Assembly: GCA_036250225.1 (NCBI GenBank) | Contig: JAPZLL010000007.1 | Span: 1 to 64,000 of the forward strand | DNA: 64,000 bases | Direction of reading: 5' to 3' | From: Cercophora sp. LCS_1 | Taxonomy: Eukaryota; Ascomycota; Sordariomycetes; Sordariales; Lasiosphaeriaceae | Shown here: piece by piece, positions 9,794-21,587 of the stretch | Numbering within the stretch: position 1 is the stretch's first letter | Layout of the letters: every line of letters starts with the position of its first letter | Translations under genes and position numbers: made by a program | The notes under the pieces: model-generated | The model's input: only the letters and a program-made list of their open reading frames with translations | Databases searched by the model: none | What the model was told of the DNA's origin: nothing

Positions 9794-11282
9794 TTACCTC
9801 GGGGGTCCATGCCTAAGCATGGTTTCCCAATCCTGCTCCATTCCACTGCCGACACTCGCCCTGTTCGCTTCCCCGGCCCTCGAGACGGACCTCACCATCA
9901 CATTATTATTACCGATGCTTTCTCCCCTCTGATGCCCGCCAACGTGGTGATCCGGATTAATCTCCTCCACCACCTCTACACTGACAGTCTTGATGATGCC
10001 CCTGGGCCAAGCCTCAAGATCAACCTCATCTATGCTCTCCTCTCTCCAGTGATACCGCCTGTCGCCGAGGTCATATTCCTCGTCCCCGTCGTCAATAAAG
10101 TTGCTCCCTGCCTGGCTGCGGCTTCGCTCAAAGGAGTCACGGCGTGGACCTTCAATGATGAGGGATGTTTGCTTAAAGTCGACATCCTCATTCGTTCGGG
10201 ACGAAGCGCGGGACGAGGCCCGAGTGATGGGGCCGGCGGACCCCGCGCGGCTAGGGGCTTTAGCGGAGCGGGAGGCGCTCGAAAGGTTGTGGCGAGTTGA
10301 GGAGGAAAAGAGAGGCCCAAACACCAGGATGTTGGCGGCAATAAGACCAATGTTTTGCTCAAGACTGTGGGGGATTAGCATAGGGCGTGAAATGGAAATA
10401 AAAAAAGTGCTTACTTGGCCATGAGGGAGGCGTAAAAGGTGTTGGAAGTGTAAAAGGGGATGCGATTGATCTGGGAGGCGTCGGCGGTTTTGACAATGGT
10501 GAAAATGCCGCACCTGAGCCTGTTAGTTTTGCTAGAGAGGAAGGTAGAAGGCGAAACATACGCAAAGCTGAGTGTTGAGGTAACATAGAACGGCCAAGTT
10601 GAGGTCCCGTCGATCCTCAGGCCGCGCACAATTAGGACGGGAAAAGCGGCGAGAAATGCCCACGAGAAAACAGAAAATGCTAATGGCCATCAGTAAAACC
10701 CAACGGTAATGCGCAGGAAAACATACCGCCCTGGAAATACCCAAAATTAAGCTGGACACTAGGATCCCAGCAATTACCCGCAACGTTTGGCCTCCACAGT
10801 TTCTCCAGCGGACGGCACTGGAGGTTCATAGCCAACGCAAAGCTGAAGTTGACACCGGCCATGAGGAAAACCAGAATGCCCATTAATATCCTCCACCGCC
10901 GTGCCTCCCCAAGAAGCCCAATGAAAAACATGCAGATCGAGATTCTGGCGAGCGTGGCGCTCATCAGGTACCATGGTTGGCCCAATACATCGAACTCCAG
11001 GGCGCGTGTCGGCTCATCGGTCGTGCTCTCGACAATCCCAAAGATAGTCCCTATTAATGCCACCAACTACCGCCAGTTAGCACCTCGTACCAATCCACCG
11101 ATGCCCCCGATAGCACTCACACTGGCCACCCCGGCAGCGTAATCATCGGCACCAATATGTTTGTAAATCCCAGCTCGGACGCAGAACCGAACAAAGGTCG
11201 TGGCAAGAGCGAAACTTGACGTCGCCAGGGAGAAGGAGAGAAGGACCGGCCCTCCAGAGAGATCGGGTTGCGGAGTAGCCAT
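9794..11282 (-). CDS. Fungal rhodopsin-domain integral membrane protein (429 aa)
   Basis: Five exons: 11121-11282, 10727-11066, 10562-10679, 10415-10513, 9794-10364. All four introns are 47-54 nt with good signals (GTGAGT/GGTAG, GTATGT/ATTAG, GTATGT/CTCAG, GTAAGC/CACAG), and every junction keeps frame. About seven hydrophobic helices fill residues 10-270. Between them are the family's CRPLEKLW and GNCWDP segments and a D-D-Y after helix 1. The last 150 residues are a cytosolic Ser/Arg/Glu-rich tail (SRAGSAGP, ASSRASSR). This is the large fungal family sometimes called SC1/satratoxin-cluster-like or 'integral membrane protein' with a rhodopsin-like fold (PF20684). No retinal-binding Lys is implied. 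Ligands are unknown for most members; plasma-membrane location is inferred. Confidence 0.85.
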
Positions 11283-13080
11283 GTTGGCTTGTGAGCGGGC
11301 ACGCACGCTAGAATGATGGCGGCCTGCGAGTGTTCATGATACCGGGTTCGAGTCCGAGAGGGAGAAAAGATGAGAGACAAGGACAGGGCGCCAAGGAGGG
11401 GGTGCGAGCTGGGTTCCCCAAGTACTTCAAGGCGGGCGGGATGACGGTGAGGTTGAGGTTGGACGACAGCCTGGACTAGATCGGCGTGGCCGCGACTGAC
11501 GGCTAAAAAGAGCAACAAAGAGTGACGGACGGTGATCAGAGGGGTCCGAAACCAGCGGAGGTGTTCATACCAGAGTAAGAGCGATCTGGTTCCGGGGGCG
11601 ACCTATGGATAAACTGATTCGCGCCCAGCGTGCTATGTGTGGACGGCCCTCGGTCCCTCCAAGCGTGCCACGAGTCCTTGGGCTTGCAGATTGTCGTCTG
11701 GTTGGGCGTGGGGGTAGAAACTAGGTCTTCATGCGTAGCCTCAGTTGGGCCATATAAAACACCCTGTGTAAAGGAAGGACAGCCACCGCCAAACCAGGAA
11801 TGGATGGCCGAATCAGTCAACAAGAACGGAGGACGAAGATGGATAAAAGAAAGCATAAAAGTGAGAGGACGAGACTCCGGGGTTGCACAAAGGGATTGTC
11901 TCTTTGCTTTTCTCGCCTCGCCAGGAAATCGACTGTCTTGACTCCTTTGCTCTCGCCAGTCCGCGAGCTAAAACATGGGCGACGGCGAGAATAGAAATAG
12001 GCTAAAACATGCCAGAGAGTCGAGTAGGTTGGAACGAGGGTTGGGAGATCATGGCATTTTGTCCGTCAGGCGAACCAAATCGACCATGAGATCCAAGACA
12101 CCAGCAAAATAGAAGGGGAATCCTGGGGAAGGTGACACAACCACTAGGTTCGGAGCCCCAAACAGGGAGAGAAGTGCCGGCGAGCCCGTGTAAATGCGGG
12201 ATGTCTTCATGCATTCCTGCGCCAACGGCCGGGGATTAGGAGAGAAAAGAGAGTAGAGGAAACGAAGAACGACGAGGGAGCGGTCCCATTGGCGATGCGA
12301 TTGCAGTGTGAAACGAAGCCACCCAGACGCTGATCGCCGACGTGGACAAGCGTCGCCCATGAGGAGTAAAAGATGGCGAGATTGACGCCCGTTGTCTCTC
12401 GCTCGCGTGAGATGACAAGTCGACGATTGGCGGCGAGTCGCGGAGCGCTAAGATGACGAGATGAAAGGGAAGCGGCAGACGGTCCCCGACACGCGCGAGT
12501 GGACACAGACGCCCGTCATCGCTGGCGCTGTCGAATTGCGGAGGCAAGAGCGACCAAGACTCTGGTGGCCGCATGATTTTTGGCCTGCAATGTCGACATT
12601 GTCAGGGTGTGAGAGACGTGTGATCGCCCGCTGTCGAAGCTTCACAGAACAATCTCAGACGGCGCACGGGCCTTGGCCCCTGGCCTCTGGAGAACGACGC
12701 CAAGCCGGGGAGCCATCTCCCTCGAAGCTTTGGAAGTCATTTCTTGCGACTGCCCTGTTTCAACGCCTTCGACTGGTCCGCACAATTACGCTGCGCTTCC
12801 CCAAAAAAAGACCCGCGGACCGCCAGTCCGGGACGACCCAGGGCAATATCAGGGCAGATGAGCCGCATGATCGTCATTCAGGCAAAAGCAACGCCAAGGG
12901 AGACTCTCAACCCCATCGTGAAGGGAATTGACGATCACGAACTGAAGAGCAATTTTTACACTTGCACAGACGCCACCGCCACGCTTGCACCTGCGAGGCA
13001 CCGATGTCACGGGGTCAATAGTAGGTTGGTGGGCACCATCAAACGTACAGCTAATTACAAACTCCAGGCCAATCAAACAC
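11283..13080. other. Intergenic, no supported gene
   Basis: Several antisense-like short frames overlap with none convincing. A GGGTTCGAGTCC B-box-like sequence at about 11347 has no matching A box or tRNA fold. Nothing else recognised. Confidence 0.55.
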
Positions 13081-14503
13081 CTAGAACCTGGACTCAACCT
13101 TTGCTAACGTCTCCTGCAACGCCCAATCGCTCGACTTCTCTTTACTCTGAACAGCCCTCGCCTGGGCCTCGGTGAATCCTTTGGCCTCGACTGCTGGGTT
13201 GTAGCCCAGCTTGTTGATCTTTCCAACAGTTGCGGAGTCCAAAGTGGGCGCCTCCTTGCCGTCAGCCCTCCTGTACACCGTCACCACAGCGGCACCACCC
13301 AACCCCAAGTTGTGTTGCAATGTCCACTTGGTGTGCGGCACAGCGCGGTTGTTCGCCCACCCACGGAGATGCCACACCAACTCAGCGCACTGAGCAATAC
13401 CAGTCGCACCCAAAGGATGTCCCTTTGAGATCAGACCGCCACTAGGATTGATGACAACCTTGCCGCCATAGGTGATGCCACCTGCACGGACCAGCTCGTG
13501 TGCCTTTCCAGGCTCGGACAGACCCAAGGCGTCGATGAGAATCATCTCGTTGGCGCTGAAGCAGTCATGCAGCTCGCAGACGGCAAAGTCGGACGGCTTA
13601 ACGCCGGCCTCAGTCATGGCAACGCGGGCGGCGTGCTGGGTCATCTCGCGACCCATGAGGTCGATGGAGCTCTTGGAAAACAAGCTGGGGGCGTCAGTGG
13701 CGAGACATTGACCAGCAATGAGGATGGCCTGGTCCTTGAGGTGAGGGCGGGCATCGAGGAAGGCCTGAGAGACGAGGACTGCAGCGGCACCGCCATCTGA
13801 GGTGGGGCAGCACTGCAGCTTGGTCAGGGGCTCGTGGACCTTTGGCGCAGCCATGATCTGGTCGAGGGTGTAAACATCCTGGAATTGGGAGTAGGGGTTG
13901 TTGACGGAGTGGACATGGTTGATGCGGGCGATTTCGCCGAAGTCCTCGGGCTTGGCGCCGTACCTGAACGGGTCAACATTCGGAGTGAAAGGGGCGACTG
14001 AAGAGAACTTACTTCTCCATATACTCCCTCCCCGCGTTGCCAAACATTTGAGCGGCAGCGGGGCTGTTGGTAACACCCCGAGTCTGAGCCATCATTTTAA
14101 CAGTGGTGGCAAGGGGTGGTGTTCGGTCCTCGAAGAAGCCCTTGAGACTGCCAGGCATCATCTTCTCCCAGCCAACAACAAGGATGCAATCAGCGCCGCC
14201 GGCCGAGATGAGATTGCGAGCCATTGCGAGACCCGTAGAACCGGTGGAGCAGTTGTTGTTGACGTTGTAGATTGGGATCTGGGTCATGCCGAACTGGTAG
14301 AAGACGCGCTGGCCACAGGTCGAATCACCATAGCAGTAGCAGGCGACGCCCTGCTCGACGTCATCGTAGGTGATCTGGGCATCAAGCATGGCTTTGATGC
14401 CAGCCTCGAAGCCCAGCTCGGTGTAGTCGACCTTGCCCCGAGGCTTGATGAACTTGGTCATCCCGACGCCGAGGACGTAGCATGGCTGTTTTTGGGGGGC
14501 CAT
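13081..14503 (-). CDS. SCP-x type thiolase / lipid-transfer protein (457 aa)
   Basis: Exon 1 is 14013-14503, exon 2 is 13081-13963; the 49-nt intron (GTAAGT..TTGACC..TTCAG) restores MEK-YGAKPED. Catalytic features of the sterol-carrier-protein-x thiolase family are visible: nucleophile Cys85 in NNNCSTGSTG, the CELHDCFSANE histidine segment, and the C-terminal NPSGGLISKGHPLGATG loop. Family members cleave 3-oxoacyl-CoA, often of branched or sterol side chains, in peroxisomes. There is no fused SCP2 domain. The C-terminus VESRF is not a standard PTS1 tripeptide and no PTS2 is seen, so peroxisomal targeting is unproven here. Length matches fungal homologues. Confidence 0.9.
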
Positions 14504-16215
14504 TTTGTGTGCTTGGTGGTGATGATTCCTTGGAGTTGAGAGTAAGATTGGGTATGTCGACTCATCAGATGCTATCAGGGAATGAGTTGTCTTAAATGTC
14601 GAGAACAAGTGATTGGCACGGGTTCCCGAGATCCTGGTCAAACGCCGGCGAGATGCAGTTTCCCCACGTTTACCCCAGGTTAAGTGCGGGGACCGCGATG
14701 TGCCGAGGTCTCACGAACCACGACACCCCTGTCTGGTCACTGCTTGCCTTCAACCTCACTCAATTCCATCACGTGAAGCAGTTGTCCTCAATTCTTTTGT
14801 TCCTGGTCAAAAATTGAGACACTAAGATTTCAACTGCGGACTGTGAATCTTGATTTCGATGTCAATTCTCAACGCGCAACATTTCCCGTGGTCTCACGAT
14901 GTTGGGACTTCCTGGCCATGCAGCTCATCAGTTGAACCTCGGCTTATGTGCGAACAGGACCCCGACAAGCGGGCGATAGAAAAAATGGCACAGATGATGC
15001 CACTTCAAGCGGCCTGGACAGGTATTGAAAATTTTGATGGGCACTAAAAAAAAGGTCCAAAGCCTTTCCAATAGCGGCTTAGGTATCCAAATATTGAATG
15101 ATGCATTGGAATCTTGGATTCGCTCCTTTTCGGTGGATGAACATCCCTTTGACTTTTTTGTCTGTGCCATTAATTTTGTCAAGGACTTGCCCGAGTCCTC
15201 CAGTCCAGTGGGTATGGTCGTATGTGATAGTGCAGGGTTGGAATCCAACTCGTATTGTTGCAGTGGAGGAAATGGGTCAGTTGCCTGGGGTAGTGTTGCA
15301 AGCCTGCTCGAGAACGAACATTCAGGAGTTCAAGGGTTGAGGTCCTTCCTTCATCCCATTGACTGGTATCAGCCTTTCCCCAGAGCATGCTGCCAATACT
15401 TGTAGTTCGCATGCTGCATTAGGCGGAGGTGAATCTGAAAAGGCTTGTAGTGGGGCAAACGTATAAGATCTTGAGAACTATATAACGGTCATATCGATAA
15501 TGTCTTGGAGCTCTCACGACAAGGATTATTCTCTCCCAGCGATGACCAGCATCTCTCAGCCGTCTCCAAATGTCTGGGAATTCAGCCTGAGACGGTGTGG
15601 AGTAGATACAAGTACTTTTCACATCAACTTGCGAATTGGACTTCGTTTGCATGCATCGAATTATCTACCCGCCGAAACGAGTGCCACCAAGAACGTACAA
15701 CACTTTGAGCAAGATGAAAGCTGCATGAGCAGGCGAATCACCAGCGATATCCAATGACAAATTACCCGGTGAGCTGTTCGAGCACGAGGTAAGCACTGAC
15801 AGACTGCTCCGTGAGCTCATTGTTAGCCAACACGGGCTTACATATCAAGGCCACCGTTGGTATTGACGGTAATGCCGGCGATTTAGCCATGGTCGTCTCC
15901 TCCAGTACGCGCACGAAGTGGGACAGAGCTGAGAGCCGTCGGCGGAGGGAAGCGGAGGAGATAAAGGAGAAAGAAAAAGAGTAGTTCCGCAGACAGCAAG
16001 AGGAGATAGAGAGGGAGAGAGAAGAGAAAAAGGTAAAGTAGAGGGGGAAAGATAAAACGGGGGGAGAGGGAGGGGAAGGAAAGAGACACGGGAAAGATGG
16101 ACAAGGCAGGTAAACCGAAGGGAGCGACATCGTAGCCAGCCCTGGGAGCTGGGGCTTTCGCATTCGGGAGTAGTGATGGACACAGTGGGTTGGAAACATA
16201 CCTAGGTAACATTCT
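14504..16215. other. Gene-poor stretch with repeat relics and a homopurine tract
   Basis: Holds a diverged dispersed repeat (about 14990-15205), a short duplicated segment at about 15507-15555, and a long purine-rich run (about 15935-16100; polypyrimidine on the minus strand). Around 15889 a short frame (MVVSSSTRTKWDRAESRRRE) with Glu/Lys/Arg coiled-coil character stops at 15982-15984. None amounts to a supported gene. Confidence 0.5.
14990..15205. repeat. Dispersed repeat, copy 1
   Basis: Clearly related to about 25850-26085 by alternating matched blocks, such as GCCTGGAC, GCTCCTTTTC and CTTTTTTGT, in the same order and orientation. Similarity by eye is roughly two thirds, with indels. On the minus strand both translate to a W-T-F..VP.K..W..C/A.FF pattern, suggesting decay from a coding ancestor. 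Confidence 0.5.
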
Positions 16216-17881
16216 CTACCAGCGCCGCCCATCCCTTGGAGGTGTAAACAAACGCTCCAGCCCTTCTACGTACTCCTCGTGATCAGCAACCTTTTTGGTG
16301 ACGACCTTACGGGATCCCTGGCACCAGTACTTGTGTAGCGCCTCCGTGTCAGCAGGAAAACCACCAAAAGGAGGGGCAAGATGATCTTCCACGAGGGTTA
16401 ACATAGCGTTGACGGAATCAAGGCAGCGCCAGAACCACGCCGCACCGGACTCCCAGCCATCATCTATCGTACTTGACAGCATTGCCGCCCCGCCTCCCTT
16501 TAAGGGACCAGATTTTCTCAGTTCCTCCTCCTCCACCTCTCTCAAAGCGCCAACAAACTGTTGGTGGACGGAGCTGAACTCGACAAGGTCATCACCCACA
16601 AGCTCGTCGATCCCAAGACCGCTCAACCAGTACGGCACGGCAAGCATCTCGGCAGGTAAGGCGCGCACCCGCTCGAGATCAATCAAACAGGTACGTTAAC
16701 GTTCCAATCGTCATCAACGAAAACGTTGCTTTGGTGGAGGTCGGTGAGTTGGAGGCGAAAGGGGCCGTTTCGCTGCCGCAACCTGCCCCCTACGAAGTGA
16801 TGGGACAGCGCTCGCAAGAGCATCCGATTTGCCATTTGGCGGCGGCAGTCCTCGGCGTCTTCCGCAGCGTTTTGGTTCGCGAGGAAGTAGGCGTCACGTA
16901 GATTGACCAGGTCGGTGATGAACGGCTCGACGCAAGAGTAGGTCTCATCGATCACCCGCGGCGCCCCGTCGTTCTCCAGGATAGCTACGTTGCAAAGCAG
17001 AGGCCTGTTCGTCAGCGTCACCTTCCCGTCGCTGCTGAAGCGGAAGGACCCTATTTGAGGCTGGGGGCAAGCGCGCTAGGGAGAAGAGGGTGCGCGATAG
17101 GCTCCGAAATAGCCTCTGCCGGCGGCGTTGGTCGTCTCGATGCTTCTGCCATGTCTCCGAGAGCGTACGTCCAGTATCAGGGCCAATACATTCGAGCAAG
17201 GCGTAAGCCACTGGCAAACGCAGGTGGCTGGTGGGACGAGCGGTTTAGTGAGAGAGGAAGCCCGGAAAGCCGAGGAGAGAGCGGACGCGGCGTCGAACGG
17301 TACGCCAGAAGCGAGCGTAGAACGGCATGCGCTCCTCGCGGGTAAACTGCGAGCAGTGAAAGACGTTAGCGGAAAAACGGAGAGCGCAAGCTCGGCGGAG
17401 CCCTACGTACGTGGCGATGATCGGAAAACCCGAAGTCGTACAGGTGCGGTATTCGCACTTCAGGACACTGACTTTGCATCCACGCGTAAGTGCCAACCTC
17501 ACAGCTCAGCTTCTCATCTACAGCTCCCTAGGCGATCTTGTGCGGCATCACGCAGCGGAAAATAAGCCTCTGCTCATCCGGAGCAGAGGAGGTATGGGCA
17601 TAGCGCCGCGAGCTCAAAGACACCCTGACCGGAACGCAGATGTTGAAGTTGCCCTGTATCCAGGTCTCCGGCGGATCAACGGTGCAATAATCAGCGGGGC
17701 CAGCGAGCCTCAAATGGTGCTTGACGAGCTTGGAAATTGTGTCACTGTTGTGTCAAAGTGTTTTGGAGAGGTCCACGGCGGCCGCGGCGTGCGCTGCCTT
17801 GCTGATGATGTTTTCGTCTTTGTCAAGTGCCGACTCTAATGTTATCGGGTGGCCAGGGCCGAGCAAGATCGTGGCAGGCAT
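16216..17881 (-). pseudogene. Phosphotransferase-family (APH-like) pseudogene
   Basis: Reading the minus strand, family landmarks appear in order: KLVKHHLRLAG, WIQGNFNICVPV, MPHKIA, VDEKLSCEVGTYAWMQ, FGFSDHRH, then PVAYALLECIGPDTG, VTLTNRPLLCNVAILENDG, TDLHQSNVFVDDDWNV and IDLERVRALPAEMLAVPYW. These mark a fungal protein-kinase-like phosphotransferase (aminoglycoside-phosphotransferase superfamily; DLHQSN is the catalytic loop). It cannot be made: in-frame stops are TGA 17753-17755, TAG 17528-17530 and TAA 17245-17247, a one-base shift lies in the G/C run at about 17062-17066, and a second frame break at about 16688-16698. One probable intron remains at about 17343-17408 (GTACGT..CGCAG). All three stops could arise from C-to-T changes in the coding strand. 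Confidence 0.85.
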
Positions 17882-18587
17882 TGGCAGCAAACGGAGGAAG
17901 TAGCACGGCGGTCGATAGCTGGATTCGCGACGCTGACAGATCTCTGAGTGAAGCCTGCGCGACTCTTAGACCACAAATTGCTTTGGCAACAAGAATAGCA
18001 GCGGTTGAAGGGGGGGAGATGATCTAGAAATCCACTTGTGTAACTGCCACCTGGATCTCAGGACAAGAGTTATTATCTCACAGCGATGACCACCATTCTA
18101 TTATTTTTCTGATCGATGAATGGTCGAACGAAGACGCCGGCGTTGAAGGTTTGGAGCCACAAAAGCCACACCGGTATCCGTGAGTGCCACACCCCGCGTC
18201 TAACCCCAGACTCTTTACGCGAACCCCTGTACGCGAATTCATTTGGCGTCGCCTTGGCTGCATCGCTGCAGCCTTCAGGGCTGGGGCTTGGCTACCCGCT
18301 TCCTCGTCTCTTCTCCGTAAGCACTACCAACCGTCCGGGATCGTGCAAAAGGAGAAGTTTCCCAATCAAACAGGCAGCCAGACGCTTCTCCAGTGCGCTG
18401 ACGAGAGCTGACTAGCGATCGCAATGAATTGACCGGTTTCGCCGTGCCGTTCTGCACTGATTTCTTTCTCAAATTTTCGCTTCGTTTTTAGGGAGGTGGG
18501 CCTTCGAGCAACCGTTTGCTTGTGTCCCTCCCGCTTGTTCGCCGCCAACTGCGCAGCCGATTCGACGACACCACGGACGCCGTGAAG
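17882..18587. other. Intergenic, short duplicated segment
   Basis: At about 18056-18100 lies a diverged copy of the 15507-15555 segment (shared GACAAG..TTATT.TCTC.CAGCGATGACCA). The remainder is upstream region of the next gene. Confidence 0.45.
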
Positions 18588-20432
18588 ATGCCGAAACAAT
18601 ACGTGCTTTTTGGACGCCCAGTGCCCCGGCTGGGCACTCGACACACGTCGCTTCTCCTCGTCACGATCTCGCTGTTCGCCGTCTTCAGCCTACTCTTCAC
18701 ACTCCCGAGCGCGATCCCCGACGGCCCAAGTCTCTCGAATCCCAAGTTCTCCATGCCCAAGTCGCTCAAACCACCAGGATGGGTTGGACAGCTGAACCCC
18801 TTTAAACAACCCGCCCATCCACCGCCACGCCAGAACAACGATACTGACGGCACGTCGTCGTGGTACTCGCATTATCGCTGGCTCACGACGCCTTTCAGCA
18901 GCTCCATGACACTCGACGAGCACCGTTCCCTGTTGCCCGTGATCGAGAAGCGCCCGCCTATTTACTGCTACTACGACAACACGATTGAGAAGGACTCAAA
19001 GGAGAAGGACGCCGAGAGCACGCTGCTCCTCGCCTGGCGCAAGGCTTGGTGGGCAGTGGGCTTCATGCCCATTATCCTCAGCCCCGCAGAGGGCGAGACC
19101 AACCCTCTGTACGACGAACTGCAGCGCCACAAGGAGATTGAGCCAAACCTGCGAATTGACTTGATGCGCTGGATGGCATGGGAGACAATGGGCGGAGGCT
19201 TGCTGGCGCACTATCGTCTCTTCCCCATGGGTCCTTATGACGACCCTCTTCTCAAGTCGCTCCGGCGTGGCGAGACCCCAAAGCTCACAAGGTGGAAGGA
19301 CCTTGACGATGGCCTGTTTGCAGGCCCTCGCGAGGAAATCGCTTCGACCATCAAGCTGGCTCTTGCGTCGCCACACCTCAGGGTGGTCTCGAACATCCTG
19401 GCGGCCATCACGGCAGAGAACCCCTTTACGGTTGACGAGCCTCCCGTTGCACTGGCGTATTACTCCCCTCGCATTGTCGAGACCAAGTACTCAAAGGTTG
19501 CTGACGAGACTGCCGCCACCCGCGATGCTTCCCTCCTCCAGCTCATCACCGCCCACCTCCAGGCAACCTGGCAATCTCAATTCCCAGCGGGCATGGTCGT
19601 GGTCAAGCCTCTGCCACAGCACACCACCCACATGATCGCCAACGCCTTCCACCTCGCTGAAAAGCTGACCATGTGCCAACAATCCCCCCTTCCCAACTCG
19701 TGCCCGCCAAACCTGTCGTCTTGCACCCCATGCGACGACAAAGACCGCCGCCTCCCCATCAAGACGCCCGCTCACCTCTCCAACGCCACTGACGTCTTCA
19801 CCATCGGCACTGTACCCCATCCGTACACCACATCGATCCTTGGCGCCATGAAATCCACTCTCGACATTCCCTGGGTGCGCCGCGAATCTGCCCGTGATCC
19901 CTGGATCACGGACCTGACCAAAGATATATGCACGGCCGGCATCTCGGGTGGGCCTCGTCTTCTCCGCTTCAAGGAGCGGGTTGCTTCCGACTCAACCGGG
20001 GCCCACGCTTCCATCTGGCTCCTAGCCGAAATGCCCCTCCCCGACGATTTGGACTGGCACTTCGGGTTTGCCCTGCCCAAATGGGGCGGTGGCATTCCAC
20101 CAGTCCACGACCCAGTCGAGGGGCCCGTTCCGATGCCCGAGGAGCTTGAGGCCGAGCCTAAACTCCTCAAACACGCCAAAGCCATCGTCACAGCAGACGA
20201 CGAAACACCCCGTCTAAAACCCAAAGTCGTTGTCAAGCCTGAGGAACTCACACTGCGCAACGCAACCGAGGCGTGGAACCTCGCCGACGCGGAGGCATGG
20301 CGCTTTGCACGCGCCTATCTGGCGCGCAAAACCATTGAGCGAAGGAAATGGGAGGAAGTCGAGGCTAAATACGCCGACGGCATGGGCTCGGAAACAGGGC
20401 GTAGGTCACCCTGGGACCGATGGCTCGAGTAG
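18588..20432 (+). CDS. Type II membrane protein, GT-like, unknown function (614 aa)
   Basis: Single exon. The start at 18588 (MPKQYVLFGRPVPRL) places one hydrophobic anchor at residues about 20-42; an upstream in-frame ATG at 18516 would add 24 residues. The remainder should be lumenal, with N-glycosylation sequons and several Cys. A stretch near residue 185, NLRIDLMRWMAWETMGGGLLAHYRLFP, recalls the segment of GT32-type glycosyltransferases in which a GG is followed by a DxD metal motif, but no DxD is present. The role as a Golgi enzyme or pseudo-enzyme is therefore only a suggestion. The long uninterrupted frame with strong codon bias leaves little doubt that it is a gene. Confidence 0.8.
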   Translation: MPKQYVLFGRPVPRLGTRHTSLLLVTISLFAVFSLLFTLPSAIPDGPSLSNPKFSMPKSLKPPGWVGQLNPFKQPAHPPPRQNNDTDGTSSWYSHYRWLTTPFSSSMTLDEHRSLLPVIEKRPPIYCYYDNTIEKDSKEKDAESTLLLAWRKAWWAVGFMPIILSPAEGETNPLYDELQRHKEIEPNLRIDLMRWMAWETMGGGLLAHYRLFPMGPYDDPLLKSLRRGETPKLTRWKDLDDGLFAGPREEIASTIKLALASPHLRVVSNILAAITAENPFTVDEPPVALAYYSPRIVETKYSKVADETAATRDASLLQLITAHLQATWQSQFPAGMVVVKPLPQHTTHMIANAFHLAEKLTMCQQSPLPNSCPPNLSSCTPCDDKDRRLPIKTPAHLSNATDVFTIGTVPHPYTTSILGAMKSTLDIPWVRRESARDPWITDLTKDICTAGISGGPRLLRFKERVASDSTGAHASIWLLAEMPLPDDLDWHFGFALPKWGGGIPPVHDPVEGPVPMPEELEAEPKLLKHAKAIVTADDETPRLKPKVVVKPEELTLRNATEAWNLADAEAWRFARAYLARKTIERRKWEEVEAKYADGMGSETGRRSPWDRWLE

Positions 20433-20693
20433 GACTCGGTTGCCTTTCGGTACCTCAAGGGAGATGGACAAGACGAAGAAGAGAAAGAATCTGATGAATA
20501 ATGTGGAAAAGGGGACTTGGGGACGGAAAACGGAAAGGGATGGTTTTTTTTTTTTCAACTGTAAAATACTAGGGCTACCATTGGGCGTTTGTCATGTCTC
20601 AATTGTCACGGGGAGCGCGGGCATGTAAGGGAGTTATGTGGGTCAGGGTTCTGTTTCCCTCAAATCAAATGCTATATACCCTCGTGTATAAAA

Positions 20694-21078
20694 TCAGAAT
20701 TCACCATCGCTAAAGTCAACCACAACGGCCTTATCGATCAGCCCTCCAATGCTCGCGACAAATGCTTTGTGCGACGGGTCCTCGTTCACGTAGTAATCCC
20801 GGTCCTCGAGCGAGTCGAACTCAACGACGAAGCCGTGCGTGATGCCACCTTGCAGACCTTCGAGCGAGTTGTCCTTGCCACCCTTGAGGGACTTGATGTA
20901 GGCCGTCTTGTGAGTCGGATGTAGACATGTCGATTTCAACGAAAGAAAACGCGCGCATGCCTATCGAGTTGTGAGTGAGAGAACCCGCGAGGGCCTTGGC
21001 GATTGCACGAACAGCGTTCACATCAGCGGCGCTGGCGCCCGGCTTGAATTGAAAAAGGACTGTGTGGGTTACCGTCAT
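20694..21078 (-). CDS. Stress-responsive A/B barrel (Dabb) domain protein (110 aa)
   Basis: Exon 1 is 21013-21078 and exon 2 is 20694-20960. The 52-nt intron (donor GTTCGT, acceptor CGATAG) joins VNA to ACARFLSLK. The product starts MTVTHTVLFQFKPG and contains YIKSLKGGKDNS-EGLQGGITHGFVVEF and DRDYYVNEDPSHKAF, the classic dimeric alpha/beta-barrel (PF07876) pattern. Members are small cytosolic proteins; some act as cyclases or decarboxylases, most fungal ones are unassigned. An in-frame upstream ATG at 21180 would add a hydrophobic 34-residue leader; I prefer 21078 because the family starts at MTVTHTVLFQFK. Confidence 0.85.
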
Positions 21079-21587
21079 CTTGTGAGTCGCAATGTTGGAT
21101 GGAAAATTTAGATGATTGAGCAGGGCAAGAAGCAGAAAGAACCCGATGATGGTCGCAGTCAAGCGCTGTTTTGTCAACATCGCGCTGTAATTCTTACACC
21201 AAGAATTGAGGGGTTGTTGGCTCTCAATGGGGAATCAAGAAAGTAAACTGTGCGACCCATGCATATCATCAAGCAGAAAAACAAGCAACACCACCAACAC
21301 CAAACACAACATCTGGGCCAAACAACTCTCTTGGCGCGACAAAGCTATTCTACATGATCTAATCGTAAACTGCCCCTGCTATGACATGCACCGTCTCTCG
21401 AAATCCCATAGACAACATCTAGCGATTAATGCGGCATCCCATGCCTGAAACTAGCAACAATGTCATGCGGGAGAAGTCATAATCCTCTTCGTCGTACCTA
21501 TTACAACCGACGGAATCGGCCCATATCCCTACACTTTCTTCTGGAATAAAACACCAATAATTCCTTCTCGAAATACGTTGCTCCACA
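21079..21587. other. Intergenic, nothing recognised
   Basis: Promoter side of the Dabb gene and 3' side of the large disordered gene. AT-richer; only short frames. Confidence 0.45.

Noticed and set aside
11330..11360. GGGTTCGAGTCC B-box-like sequence suggesting a tRNA
   Set aside because: No A box at the right distance and neither T-stem nor acceptor stem pairs.
15845..16232. Leu/Pro/Ser-rich minus-strand frames that look like membrane proteins
   Set aside because: They are translations of a polypyrimidine tract (purine-rich on the plus strand), read open in all three frames.
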